A stretch of 64,000 nt of DNA from Spinacia oleracea (GCF_020520425.1 NC_079490.1:6696001-6760000), one strand, 5' to 3'. Shown: positions 1 to 10,572, counted from the stretch's first letter. Translations and numbers: made by a program. Notes: generated from the sequence alone by a model not told the origin.

Positions 1-61
1 CCTTTTGAACTCATTTTCCTTTGCTTAGTTGTGTAGGTACTCCGTACTTGTGATTAATAAA

Positions 62-221
62 TGAGCCGTTCACGAACAGTTCGCAAACACAAAATCTTTT
101 AAACGAATCGAGCTTGAACAGATTTTTGAGCTCGGTTAAAAGCTCGGGCTCGAGCTCGAGCTCACATAAGTTAAATGAACCTGAACAAGGTAAAGCTCAG
201 CTCGGCTCGTTTGCACCCCTA
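62..221 (-). mobile_element. hAT-type element end (partial)
   Basis: Read on the minus strand this begins TAGGGGTGCAAACGAGCC, close to the terminus of the complete hAT-like element at 32614-33297 (TAGGGGTGTTTATG). The body is rich in GAGCTCG words. The partner end is not visible and may lie outside the window, so the low-coordinate border is a guess. Confidence 0.45.
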
Positions 222-1485
222 ATACGGAGTTTTGGTTTTGTTGGCTTGGACAGCAGCCATATGGCCCATATGAGACTTGTAGACAAAATACCATATGGCC
301 CATATGGGACTTTTCCTTCTTAATTAAGCTGATTTAAGCCTACTGGCATCTTGTTTTTACCTTTGGATTATTGTTTAATTCCATCTAGTTTGGTCAAATG
401 GCCAAATGATTCATGAAATTTGACCTGTTTTGATTAAACTTTACTGGTCATTGAAGTTGATCCACATTCTTTTTTCTCGAAAAGCATTTTGAATTTCAGA
501 TAGTGTTGTTTAATTTTAAGATAGTGTTTTTTCCAATAGGAATTTGATGCCTTATATGTCCAGTACTCCAGGTCTCCAGCTTAGACTTTGCCCCAACCAA
601 TATCTATGATGATTACTTTAGAATGCCATGGGAGTAGAACTTATGCTGAATCCTACTGTAACTAAGGAATTAATGGTATTATGGCTTGCAATTAGCATGT
701 GATTTGTATATGTTTAAACTTTAATCTCTTCCTTAATTGGGAGTTTGGGAGATACAATTTCAGACAGATGCATACATTAACTAGACTGCTTATTCCAATA
801 CTTTTGTTGGATACTAGAATGCTAGGTATACCTTTCTGTTTTGTTTGTGATTGTGATCATGCTTCCAATCATGTCTTGTCTATCCTAAACAAAGTAACTG
901 GAGGCTATGACTATGAGACTCCGAAAAATTTTATCACTAAAAATAGATAATTTTTACATATGCAGGGTAACTATTAAACATTTTGAGTTAATTTTTACTC
1001 CGATGTATAATATTTATACGGAGTAAAACAAAGGTGATCATAGTTGTAAACGGTCATGTCAGATTGCATTGCCTCAATGTGGTCAAGAGCGGGCCATATT
1101 ATCCTAGGAGGGTCGAATTGGCGACATTTTACAGGCTCTTTCAAAGGAACCAAACCTCATTTGGATACACAATCTTTTATGTGGTCGCAAGAACAGCCCA
1201 TATTATAGCCATGTTGAAGCTCATCAGGTTTGTACACCAACGATCAATCCGTGGACTATGGACCATGGTGCACATAGAGCATGGTGCACCATCTGCACCA
1301 AAAGAATACATATGCATAAACAAAAGAACATGACACTACGACAAAAGAACATGCAATATAATGTTTTACTTTTTTGTTATAAAAAATCACAATTTATTAA
1401 AAATATATGTCCATGTACTTTTTACGTAACCAAATGTTCTTTTAATTATATACTAATGTTCTTAAGGTGCACAAATTCTTGTATC
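222..1485. other. intergenic DNA, no gene recognised
   Basis: I see no coding exon with family resemblance. It holds a near-duplicate of a 16-bp block built on CCATATGGCCCATATG (about 251-268 and 290-307), one TACGGAGTA word at 1017-1025, and repeated AAAAGAACATG words near 1320-1350. Short open frames here have no recognisable motif. Confidence 0.5.
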
Positions 1486-1745
1486 TTTAACGACAACCTA
1501 ATTACGACCGGTCAAAAATCCAGTCGCAAAAGCATTTTGCGACGGGGCTAACAACCAAACAATGACGGAAATAACCGTCGCAAATTTCTTTTACGACGGG
1601 TTTGCGACGAATTTACGACGGGATTTTCTATTAACGACGACCCCCTTTTATGACGGGTTCGCAACAGGAATCCCGTCGTTAATCAATGATTATTGGCCTT
1701 TCACGACGGGATTTCCCGTCGCTAATAGTACAATTTCTTGTAGTG
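1486..1745 (+). mobile_element. CACTA (En/Spm) transposon end remnant
   Basis: The right border reads CAATTTCTTGTAGTG, the inverse of the CACTACAAGAAA terminus of plant CACTA elements. The 250 bp inside it carry several copies of an ACGACGGG/CCCGTCG word on both strands, typical of CACTA subterminal repeats. No intact left CACTA terminus or TSD was found, so this is a remnant. Directly after it begins sequence shared with the upstream regions of the F-box genes. Confidence 0.65.
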
Positions 1746-1845
1746 ACTTGATGTATTTATTGATTTTTTATAAAACTACTGTAATTTTTTGTTTCCTTAT
1801 CTTATTCTTTTTTTCTTTTAATATACAGTTTCTTTATCATATATC
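1746..1845 (+). promoter_or_regulatory. detached distal promoter block of F-box gene family
   Basis: ACTTGATGTATTTATTGATT followed by TTTGTTTCCTTATCTT matches the block upstream of F-box gene 2 (about 12623-12700) and upstream of the truncated third copy (about 31590-31690). In those copies this block runs straight on into the proximal block starting TTAGGTCTCTA/TTAAGTCTCTA. Here the proximal block lies about 3.7 kb downstream at about 5590. I infer an insertion split the promoter of gene 1. Confidence 0.6.
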
Positions 1846-2422
1846 TATCATCTATCAAAATATAAAAAAGCCGAACAACCGGTGTTGTAACTCACCAGAA
1901 AATTTCCTATGAATGGAAGCCAAGTAATTTTGTCGTAATTTTTGTATTCCAGTTCTCTACCCCTACTCCTAATAACATATTACAAGTTAATTTTACACAT
2001 TTACATATTTTTCTCCTCTCTCAAGCAACCGACATGGCGAAATTCTTTTGCCCTTTTCTAATTCACTCCTTCCATCGAAGTTGTCTCCTATCTATGGCGG
2101 ACAGAGATCTAGGAATACTCCCGTAGTTCGTTTAGGTCTGAACTCTGTTTTTGCATATTTCTCTTCTTTTTTTTTTTCCCTTTTTTTTTTTAATTCGTTA
2201 TTTGTTCGATCTGTGTTATTTTTTTTTTATTGTCTTTTTATACTTTAATTTGTGGTTGATTTTGTGTTTCAATTGATGTGCGAAGTTCTTTAGGTCGTCC
2301 TTTTGTGTTTACTTTCTTTATTTAGTGGAATTTTTTGGTTCATTTTTGTTCTATGGAGAGGGAAATTGGGTGTTTGTAAAGGATGAACTCATTTGATGAA
2401 ATTGCATGTTTTAGTTGTTCAA
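1846..2422. other. possible 5' exon fragment and AT-rich DNA
   Basis: About 2034-2125 looks like a gene start: two ATGGCG contexts (2034 and 2095) with pyrimidine-rich sequence before them. No frame continues into a recognisable protein. It could be the 5' end of the same captured gene whose C2-domain exon lies at 5011. Otherwise no features are seen. Confidence 0.3.
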
Positions 2423-3016
2423 TTAGTTTGTGGTCCGGGCGTCGCTCCGAGTTTTACTTTTAGTGGGATTTACTTATTTTAAATATGTGCGTATGTGGTG
2501 CTATTATTTGATTTCCATGCAAGATCAGTGGTCGATCAACAAACTTCTTTCCCATATCCGAAAATCCAAACAAATTTGAGTTCTCTTCTTCGTGATTAGT
2601 TGATTATTATACTCTTGTCAATGTTTCTCTCTTCCGCACTCATAATTACACCCCATGGCCATTATCCTAAGTTTTTTTAATTTTTAAGCTTAAGTTGAGA
2701 AGAGAAGAATTGTACATTTATAAGTTAAGTAATTAATTCCCTTTTGTTTGTTTTTTTTACCTTTAATTCATTATTATTCATTTTAAAAAGGTTGTATTTA
2801 TTATTTAAATAGAAAGATATAACATCATTGTGGCTAGCTAAGATGGTAAGAATGGTAACTTTTAATTCAAGAGGTCTAGTGTTCAATCCTTACAACGTAC
2901 TTTTTGGTTGTCAACTACATGTCATGATACTTAGTAGTGGTGATGTGGCGTAATAAGGAGGGATCTACGTGGCACATATATGTTCTTATAAACGCCTTTT
3001 AATATATTAGTATAGA
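2423..3016 (-). mobile_element. non-autonomous Helitron
   Basis: On the minus strand the element starts TCTATACTAATATATTAAAA after an A and ends CTAA before a T, the Helitron target dinucleotide. A GC-rich imperfect hairpin (CGGAGCGACGCCCGG) sits just before the 3' end. The termini resemble the element at 53917-54288. No RepHel coding sequence is present. Confidence 0.6.
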
Positions 3017-3310
3017 TGATTGTATATTTGATGGTGGTCAAAGATTATCTAATTGAGGGAGCTGAATTTTATTATAAGTCTAGAATTGGACCAATCGTTT
3101 TGCTAGCATTTTTGTTCTTTCAACATCATTGCTTCGTTTTTGAATCGTCGATTTCGGTTTATAAGATTCTTCTATGGATACCTAGAAGTCAGGATATGTG
3201 TATTCTTTGGTACATAATATATATCCAATTGTTTTGCCATATACTACAGTGAGTGTAGTATTTTGCTAATGATTAAGTGCATGGTTACTTTTATTTGCTA
3301 ATATGATCTA

Positions 3311-3664
3311 CTCCCTCCGTCTCTTTTTATTTGTTAGGTTTCCTTTTTTGGTGTTTCAAAATATTCTTTACATTTCCTTTTATATTATCACATAAATGAT
3401 TTAATATTCTATCAAAATTTGTACCCAATTATTATATTAACCAATTAAATCAATTGAGTCATTTAATCCATCACACTTTTCCATAAAGACATTAACTTTT
3501 TTTCATTTTTCCCATATCAGAATTTTGATAAGAGTGAAAACATTATAAATAAACGTAATTTTTCTCGTTTAATGAAAAACTTAGAATAATCTCAATGCAC
3601 ATTAATTAGTCGTTAAAACGCGTGCAAAATACCAAACGTAAAAAACAAAAAGAGACGGAGGGAG
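3311..3664. mobile_element. Stowaway-type MITE
   Basis: Terminal inverted repeats CTCCCTCCGTCTCTTTTTAT and its complement at the right end are flanked by TA on both sides (3309-3310, 3665-3666). Length is 354 bp with no coding capacity. The ends fit Tc1/mariner-derived Stowaway MITEs. Confidence 0.85.
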
Positions 3665-3822
3665 TACTTAATTATACTCTCAAGTCCCAATATCTTTATT
3701 AGTTGTTGTTTATGGAAGTCACGCAGTCATGAACTACATACTATTATTTGGTTAAATTCAACTCTTTACTATGAATGTTTTGTGAATTACACCTCACTAT
3801 GATTATGCGAAATTAAAAGATA

Positions 3823-4082
3823 TTTCCTCCGTCTTTTAATACTCGCAACGTTTGTTAGTTTCACGCATGTCAATGCACAACTTTGATCATTTATATCTTA
3901 AAATATCTTATGCAAAAAATATAAAAAGTTGATATTTTGAAAATATACATTGAGACGAATCTAACAAGATCCCACATGACTATGTTTTATCTTATATAAA
4001 AAAAACACTACGAATAGTCAAAGTAGATTATATGAATAGTGGAAAAAGTCCAAACGTTGCGAGTATTAAAAAACGGAGGAAA
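3823..4082. mobile_element. Stowaway-type MITE, 'ACTCGCAACGTTT' family
   Basis: Terminal inverted repeats contain CCTCCGTCTTTTAATACTCG followed by CAACGTTT, mirrored at the right end, with TA duplications. The same family recurs at 7623-7831 and, more diverged, at 55844-56087. Confidence 0.85.
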
Positions 4083-4854
4083 TATTATTCTTGCAGCAAA
4101 TATCCTGTTATAATATTCATCCTTTACATGGTTTTGATTATCTAACCTTCTTTTTCTCATAAATTATATATCCTTCGTTGTTATTAGTTTGATTTCACAC
4201 AATAACTCATGGAACTCATAGCAATAATGTTTTATGTGTATTTCAGTTATTTTTTGTTCAGTTTAGTTCAGTGTACAAGTTTTGATGAATGTGTCTTTAC
4301 AACTGTATAAAATTTCATATCCTGACAGTGTGGTAACTGTAGTCTCATAGTTTAACTAAGCAAGCATAGTTTTACTCCAGTATACGTTTCTTCAATTATG
4401 GATAACTTCAATTCCATCTTTTGTTCATTGTTATGAGATCAATTAATTTTAAATGACAATTGTTTCTCGTCTCTAATAGCCCCATGCTATATTTTAACCA
4501 AGGGAACTCTTTCTATATATCCTTTAGATACCTTTTGATTTTTGAGAAAATGCTAATGTCATGCTCAAGAATTTTCGTTTTCCAAATTTATGAATTGATT
4601 AAATTTGATGGTATTATGCCTTATGAGAAAACTGAATACTTACTCCGTTATCTTAGAAGCTTTGTATTATGATATGGAATTCTTTTTAGCTTTTGTGGTT
4701 CTTGTAGTTGCTAATATTGCTACAATGTGAACATCAATTTTGATTGGACTTGTTATGTTTCATCATGAACGTCTTTTTGGAGTTTAACCTGTGTGTCGTG
4801 CTATTTAGCCCTTGTCAAACTTTCTCACAATGTGATATTCTTATGATCTTTCAG
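4083..4854. other. intergenic, no gene recognised
   Basis: AT-rich sequence with no recognisable exon or repeat terminus. A pyrimidine tract and TTTCAG at about 4845-4855 could be a splice acceptor of the broken gene that ends at 5290. Confidence 0.4.
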
Positions 4855-4855
4855 G

Positions 4856-5290
4856 TTTGTGATTCTTGTGCTGCACAATTTTGACTCACCAAAATCTACC
4901 GTGTCAACATTCAAGATCTTGACTGTTAGCGGTGGTGGGCCACAGAGGTAAGAAGTCTTAGTCAGCTATACTCTCACTCACAGAGCTAATTAAACGGAAC
5001 TGACAAGAACGTGGTGAATGTGAATGTTCATAACCTAGAAGATTTTATCGGTACCCTTGATGTGTATGTACATCAGGCAAGGGACATTCCGAACTTTTAT
5101 AATTACTACAAGAAATATGTTTATGCCAAGCTTTGCCTGACCAGTGATCCTGACATTGTTGTATCCACACGAATCATCAATGGTGGGGGGAGAAATTCAA
5201 TTTCAATCAAAGCCTTCGGCTGATTGTTAGGACGGTAGAATCCTCCTTAAAATGTAATTTTAAGAGACTTAAACTCCATTCTCGGAGATT
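4856..5290 (+). pseudogene. C2-domain protein gene fragment
   Basis: About 5017-5220 encodes NVHNLEDFIGTLDVYVHQAR followed by DVYAKLCLTSDP-like sequence (here KYVYAKLCLTSDPDIVVSTR). That is the start of a plant C2 (calcium-dependent lipid-binding) domain of the FIG-x-LDVYVHQARDI type. After NGGGRN the reading frame shifts; the next in-family words, SLRL-VRTVESSLKC, lie in another frame, and homology fades by about 5280. A possible upstream exon lies at about 4856-4947 between CAG and GGTAAG. The rest of the domain and the protein are missing. I judge it a dead exon fragment carried into the F-box promoter region, not a gene. Confidence 0.6.
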
Positions 5291-5979
5291 ACAGTATCAA
5301 CCCTCAACACTTTGGCTGGTTGGCTCTATACGAAAGGCCCCACAATACCGGTCTGGCTGGCGGCGGCCTCGGTAGCATATAGGAAAGGTTGTCTCTCACC
5401 TTTGCTCTTTTTCACTATTATAAGGGAAATGCCAATGAATTGTAGCCACTTTACCCCCTAATACAACAGGCCAGCAAAATGAATTGTATGGCACGTGCAC
5501 GTACCCAATAACTAGTCATACCAATAACTAGTCATATCAAAGTGTGTCATTGTGTTGTTTCCTTGCTTGATTATCAAGTTGTAATCTAATGTTATTAGGT
5601 CTCTAATACTCCTTGTATAGTACGGAGTATTGGAGAATTATGTATTTAGGGAACCTAAATACGGAGTACTTATCTTGTGTACATTGATGATTCTAGCTAG
5701 TTTCCTAATTTATATTAGGTTGTGTGTTATGATTATTCGTGGGCGTTGATTTCTATTTATAACACACACTAGATCCTACGTTTCATCGTTTTCCTAAGTC
5801 ACGTAGAATTCTATCTTATATTTCGTATTATATATATAGCTAAGATATAACACAACTCTACCACATACGATATTCTATCGGCTAGGATAAATATACTTTA
5901 CAGATTTCCGCTCCCATATTCTATCATATAGCCAATTCTGAATTTCCTGTATCTTGGACGGCCCTTCTTGTCTATCAGC
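5291..5979 (+). promoter_or_regulatory. proximal promoter/5' region of F-box gene 1
   Basis: From about 5590 the sequence (TTAGGTCTCTA, then TTGTATAGTA...GGAGAATTATGTATTT) matches the upstream regions of F-box gene 2 (12700-12780) and of the truncated copy (31690-31745). Two TACGGAGTA words (5621, 5660) occur here but not at the matching place in gene 2. A TATATATAG stretch near 5831 could act as TATA box. A short direct repeat of CAATAACTAGTCATA occurs at about 5507-5537. Confidence 0.5.
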
Positions 5980-7449
5980 ATGAAGATTAAGATAAACAAC
6001 AATGTCAGATGGCTAAGAAAAAATTGCAGGAAAATTTGGGTGTTGAAAAAGAAAAAAGACAGGTTGAGTTCACTTCCAGACGATATCTTGACCAAAATAC
6101 TATCTTGCCTCCCTATCAATTCCGCTGCCACCACCTCCGTCCTATCCACCCGATGGCGTCACCTCTGGACCGGAGTCACCAACTTTGTCGCGTTGTCCGA
6201 AATCGGCAAAAACAACAACAAAGACGAAGACGACATCCTTTTTGTACAAAAGCTCATAAAGCTGACCTCTTTGAAACTGCACAACTTTCATATTGAATTG
6301 AAATCTCTATCTAACTTTTTGATATTTAACGTTGTAACAAATATACTAAGAGATCAAATATCATGCTTCCATGAAGTTTGCAGTCGAGATGTGGAGAATA
6401 TCAATATCTTCTGCCCCGATGAGGGAAATAGATACGTTCTTTTCGTCCCGCCCTTTGTGTTTACAACCAAATCTCTGGTAAGTTTAACTTTGGGTTTCAT
6501 GCATATTTGTTTTCGTATGCCTGAAAACGTAGCTATTCAACTCCCTAATTTGAAGAATCTTGATTTGCGCTATCTTTCCAAGATCCCTCCTTGGTTAGAA
6601 ACTCTGTGTAGGTGTAGCCCTTTGTTGGAAGTTTTAGACTTAGAGTTTATATTACGAGACATTGAGCCTCGTATTGTGAATATATTTGCTGCCAATTTGA
6701 AGTCATTGTGGATAAAGAGTTGTTACTCCGTGGTAAGAAGTCAGATACATCGCAACAAATTCTACATCGATACACCTAATTTGGAATACCTGACTATAGT
6801 TGATAGCACTTCGTGTTATTACTTGACCCAAAATCCAACTACATTACTGGAAGCATCACTTGATTTGACCAGGACTCTAACTGAAACTGCTGCAATGTTA
6901 GGAGATTATGATTATCGAAAAGACATGGCCAAGTTTGTTAGAAGAATGTGTAATGTTAGTAACAATCTTCACTTGAGACTTGATAGAAACTCGAATATAA
7001 TGGGTTACCTTTCTAATGGTGAAATAAATAATGGAGTTATGTTTGGTAAACTAGCTACTCTTACATTGGATTTGAGAATGATTGGTATGAGTGGGTGGAA
7101 GGATTTGCTGCTTTGTTTGGAATGTTTTCCCAACTTAAAGAATCTTGAGGTGCATCATTATTGGCTTACAAATAATGATGATGTTGCAGTGGAGTACGAT
7201 AAACCAGCAGATTGTTTGGTGAATAAAATCAAGAGAATAACAATATTTGGATTGATTTGGTTAACTCGTGAGCTTGAATTGATAGCTTACCTTCTGAGTA
7301 ATGCAACTGTTTTAGAAGAGTTTCACATAAGAGATGGACTAAGTTTGGGAAATGATCTTCGTAAGTCGTTGTTCGATCTTCCAAGGGCCTCTTCAACTTG
7401 TGAGATTTGGATTACATCTGAGGATATATATAGTAGAATCAAGTCATGA
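5980..7449 (+). CDS. F-box/FBD/LRR protein 1
   Basis: Encodes 489 aa without introns. Residues about 27-70 are an F-box (RLSSLPDDILTKILSCLP then TSVLSTRWRHLW), the Skp1-binding module of SCF E3 ligases. Leucine-rich segments follow (LPNLKNLDLRYL, then PPWLETLCRCSPLLEVLDLEF), and an FBD domain near residues 400-450 (CLVNKIKRITIFGL, ELELIAYLLSNATVLEEFHI). The family is expected to bind Skp1/ASK through the F-box and a substrate through LRR/FBD; no substrate can be inferred. Start: the ATG in AGCATGAAGA, which is shared with gene 2. The C-terminus is about 15 residues shorter than in gene 2: a 4-nt length difference near 7430 brings in TGA, and a 7-nt tandem duplication of AGTCATG lies at the same spot. 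Most FBD genes have introns, so an intronless form is notable. Confidence 0.85.
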   Translation: MKIKINNNVRWLRKNCRKIWVLKKKKDRLSSLPDDILTKILSCLPINSAATTSVLSTRWRHLWTGVTNFVALSEIGKNNNKDEDDILFVQKLIKLTSLKLHNFHIELKSLSNFLIFNVVTNILRDQISCFHEVCSRDVENINIFCPDEGNRYVLFVPPFVFTTKSLVSLTLGFMHICFRMPENVAIQLPNLKNLDLRYLSKIPPWLETLCRCSPLLEVLDLEFILRDIEPRIVNIFAANLKSLWIKSCYSVVRSQIHRNKFYIDTPNLEYLTIVDSTSCYYLTQNPTTLLEASLDLTRTLTETAAMLGDYDYRKDMAKFVRRMCNVSNNLHLRLDRNSNIMGYLSNGEINNGVMFGKLATLTLDLRMIGMSGWKDLLLCLECFPNLKNLEVHHYWLTNNDDVAVEYDKPADCLVNKIKRITIFGLIWLTRELELIAYLLSNATVLEEFHIRDGLSLGNDLRKSLFDLPRASSTCEIWITSEDIYSRIKS

Positions 7450-7622
7450 GTCATGACTGCAAAGATGGAATTCTTCAGAAACAACAACGTATGGCTTTAC
7501 GAAGTTTTTTTTATTTTTTATTTTATTTTTATTGAAGGTGCTTTACGAAGTACGTAGTATGAAGTTTACTGTATTATTGAAATTAAAGATGTTCCTGTTC
7601 TAAGGAAAATTTGTCAAAACTA

Positions 7623-7831
7623 CTTCCTCCGTCTTTTAATACTCGCAACGTATCCTTAGTTTCATGTATGCCAATGCACAACTTTGATCATTTATAAACA
7701 TTGAGAAGAATCGAACAAGATACCACATGACTATGTTTTATCTTATATAAAAAACACTAAGAATAGTCAAAGTAGATTATATGAATAGTGGCAAAAGTCC
7801 AAACGTTGCGAGTATTAAAAGACGGAGGAAG
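7623..7831. mobile_element. Stowaway-type MITE, 'ACTCGCAACGT' family
   Basis: Ends CTTCCTCCGTCTTTTAATAC and its complement, with TA on both flanks. Shorter internally than its relative at 3823-4082. Confidence 0.85.
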
Positions 7832-7897
7832 TATGTTATACAGTCGGTACGTTTTATCTTTTATGTGAGAAAATGTTATGACTACTATACTATCTAC

Positions 7898-8224
7898 TAA
7901 AGATGGTTGTGGGCCGGGCCGGCCTAAAGTCCGACCCGGCACGGGCACGAAGCCATGGACCGGGCCTGTACCTTAATTTTTTGAAAAAAGCACGACAAGG
8001 CACATCATGAATCGACCCGATACGACAAAGCAGACTAAATTTAGTAAAACTAGCTAGCCTTAGGCACGATGGATCGGCTTGGGCCAGGCCCGGGCCCTGT
8101 TTTAAAATTTTCGGCCCGACCCGACACGATACATCGTGGGCCTACCATGAGGCCGTCACAGTTAGGCCCACGACCCGTGGACTCAGTACGAAACCTGACC
8201 CGGCCAGACCCATAGCCATCTTTA
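7898..8224. mobile_element. hAT-type MITE
   Basis: Terminal inverted repeats TAAAGATGGTTGTGGG and CCCATAGCCATCTTTA are flanked by an 8-bp duplication with one mismatch, CTATCTAC (7890-7897) and CTACCTAC (8225-8232). GC-rich GGGCCGGGCC words lie inside each end. No coding capacity. Confidence 0.8.
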
Positions 8225-8466
8225 CTACCTACTCCGTAATACTTAGTGGTACATTAAGAGGATTATATGCTCAGTAAAAGATGATTATAAAGTGAGAGAC
8301 AGAAACTAAGGACACAACTACATAAATTTCGAAGCAACTTCCATAAGAACTAATTAAATACACAGTACCTGCAACGATTTATCTTCAAAATGCTATTGAG
8401 GGTGCGTTCTGTTCAACTTATTTGACCTGAATTTATCTGAACTTATTGGAATTTATTGAAACTTTT

Positions 8467-8840
8467 AATAGTAATAATAATAATAATAATTAAATAAATA
8501 AATTAAAATAATAATAAATTAAAATAATTATAATAATTATAATAATAATAATTAAAATAATAAATTAAAATAACTAAAATAATTATAATAATAAATTAAA
8601 ATAATTAAAATAAATAAAAATAAAAATAATAATAATGATTAATATTAATAACGATAAAAAAATATTAAAAAAAGTATAAAAAAATAAAAAATAAAAAATA
8701 AAAAATAATAATAATAATAACAATAATAATAAAAATAAAATAATAATAATAATATTTAATAATTAATAATTAATAATAATAATAACAATAATTAATTAAT
8801 AATATATATTTTAAAAAATAATTAATAATAATAAATAACG
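8467..8840. repeat. AAT/TAA-rich low-complexity tract
   Basis: About 370 bp of nearly pure A/T built from AATAAT, TTAAAATAA and AATTATAAT units inside the 8400-9951 element. Confidence 0.85.
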
Positions 8841-8844
8841 TTTT

Positions 8845-9085
8845 CAGATTTTTATGGGTACGGCCGTACGGGTTTAAACGGGTTCGAATTTTAACGTGTT
8901 CGGGTTTTTATGGGTACGGGTTGAAACGGGTTAGGATTTTAATGGGTTTAGGATTTTACGGGTATGGATTGAAACGGGTTCGGGTTTTAACAGATCCTGG
9001 ATTAAACGGGAACGGGTTGAAACGGTTTCGGGTATTAATGGGTACGGGTTTAAACGAGAACGAGTTGAAAAGGGGTTGGGTTTAA
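8845..9085. repeat. degenerate minisatellite of GGGT-A-CGGGTTGAAACGGG units
   Basis: Repeated words ATGGGTACGGG, TTGAAACGGGTT and CGGGTTTTAA recur about every 30 bp with substitutions. The array stops close to the nested MITE. It is not telomeric: the unit is neither TTTAGGG nor of regular 7-bp period. Confidence 0.7.
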
Positions 9086-9226
9086 ACGGATTTGAGAATT
9101 ATATCGGTCCTCTTCATGTCAGATCGGGTAAACCTGGTTTGAATGTAATGGGTCAATTTTTGCCGAATTTGGGTTCTTATCGGTTCGGGTTAATATCGTG
9201 TCGGGTTATTTATAATCATAATAGTA

Positions 9227-9655
9227 CTCCCTCCATTTCTTTTTGTTGTATCCGTTTCCATTTTGAGCGTTTCATATTGTTGTATCCATTTAGAAACTAT
9301 TCTATTTTTGGACATACATTTTATCCTAAAATACCCTTACATTTATATCTAATTACCAAAATACCTAAAGATTCTACCCATATTCCCACCTAATTTTCCC
9401 CACCCATAATATTTAATTCTTTTCCCTTCCCCATATACCCACTCTCTCACCTCCTTTATCACCCATCATTATCACTCCTCTCTCTTACCTTATTTCTTTA
9501 TTATTTTTTCACTCCTTTATTTATTATAATCTCTTACACCCAATCATTTTTCTTACACCCAATCATTACACTTATATCCATACAAACCAATATTCCAATA
9601 TTCTTAAAAACCACATCAGATTCCAAATGGATACATCAAAAAGAAATGGAGGGAG
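9227..9655. mobile_element. Stowaway-type MITE nested in the 1.55-kb element
   Basis: Terminal inverted repeats CTCCCTCCATTTCTTTTTGT and complement, TA duplications at 9225-9226 and 9656-9657. Related by its ends to the larger element at 44360-45861. Confidence 0.85.
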
Positions 9656-9751
9656 TAATATTTTACTACTAATAATAATAAGAATAATAATAATATTAAG
9701 AAGAAGAAGAATAATAATATAAGAATAATTATTTAATTATTAAATATCATT

Positions 9752-9775
9752 TTTATTATTTATTATTTATTATTA

Positions 9776-9867
<92 letters not shown>

Positions 9868-9878
9868 TACTATTATTG
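9752..9878. repeat. (ATT)n microsatellite
   Basis: Long, nearly uninterrupted run of ATT triplets at the right side of the 8400-9951 element. Confidence 0.95.
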
Positions 9879-9954
9879 TTGAATCTTATTGGAACTTATC
9901 TGAACTTATTGGAACTGAAACTTATTTTTTTAAGGTGAACAGAACGCACCCTGA

Positions 9955-10572
9955 GAGTGAACTAAAATACATTTCAGAAGAACGTATCTAGCACTCCTAG
10001 TCCTAGGTGTGCTTGGTGGACCATGGTGGTGTTGGGAAAGGAATAAAAAGGCGAAGGCTACCCACGACAGACCAATTACAGAGATTGTGATGCAACTTCT
10101 AAGACCCTGTTATTTAGAGCTGAGTTGAACTGAACTGAACTGAACTGAACTGAATGCTCTTGAACTTACCTTAACTGCGAAATAAGTCCTGAAATTAAAA
10201 TTAAGCCAAAAAGATCAAGGCCCAACTAAGGGACGTCAACTCGTCAAACCATCAACCAATGAAATGAAATAATGCATTGTAGAAATCTTGAGCCTCAAAG
10301 AGAAATGAAAGTTGACTTGGAATAGGAAAGACTTAATTTCAAAAGAAAAGAGAACAAGGACTATAATTTGTTCATATCAATTGGTGGGAAGTTGATTGTG
10401 ACATTCAATTCCTACCGGAACTCTGGAAGAGTACAGAAAACCGTGCTCTCTATACACAAAAGAAAAGTGCTAAAATAAAACTAAGGAGTACTTGCAAAAA
10501 TCTATTCCCTAATTGATGGCTAAGATTTTAAGATCATGTACTTGTTTTTAAGATGACCGTCGTAGAAGTTTT
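9955..10572. other. F-box gene 1 distal 3' flank and short repeats
   Basis: About 9955-10000 (AGTGAACTAAAAT, AGAACGTATCTAGCACTC) matches the 3' flank of F-box gene 2 at 14737-14778. A (GAACT)5 tract lies at about 10126-10152. No coding exon seen. Confidence 0.55.

Larger units (their letters stand above)
8400..9951. mobile_element. 1.55-kb TIR element (Harbinger/Tourist-like?) in F-box 3' flank
   Basis: The inverted ends GGGTGCGTTCTGTTCA and TGAACAGAACGCACCC are flanked by TGA on both sides. The matching 3' flank of F-box gene 2 (about 14735) runs through without it, giving an empty site. Inside are A/T microsatellites (about 8467-8840 and 9752-9878), a GGGTACGGGTTGAAACGGG-like minisatellite (about 8845-9085) and a nested MITE (9227-9655). 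No transposase was found, so the superfamily is uncertain; a 3-bp TSD suits PIF/Harbinger. Confidence 0.7.

Noticed and set aside
1034-1551. Two overlapping open frames of about 100 codons
   Set aside because: No motif, no splice context, and repeated words (AAAAGAACATG) suggest repeat debris.
2831-2900. SINE-like box A/box B words (GGCTAGCTAAG, GTTCAATCC), also near 54110-54160
   Set aside because: Both lie inside units with Helitron-type TC...CTRR ends and no poly(A)/T tail or SINE borders. A tRNA-derived origin of the cargo remains possible.
8845-9085. Telomere-like GGGTTTAAA words
   Set aside because: The unit is irregular, about 30 bp long, and not TTTAGGG.
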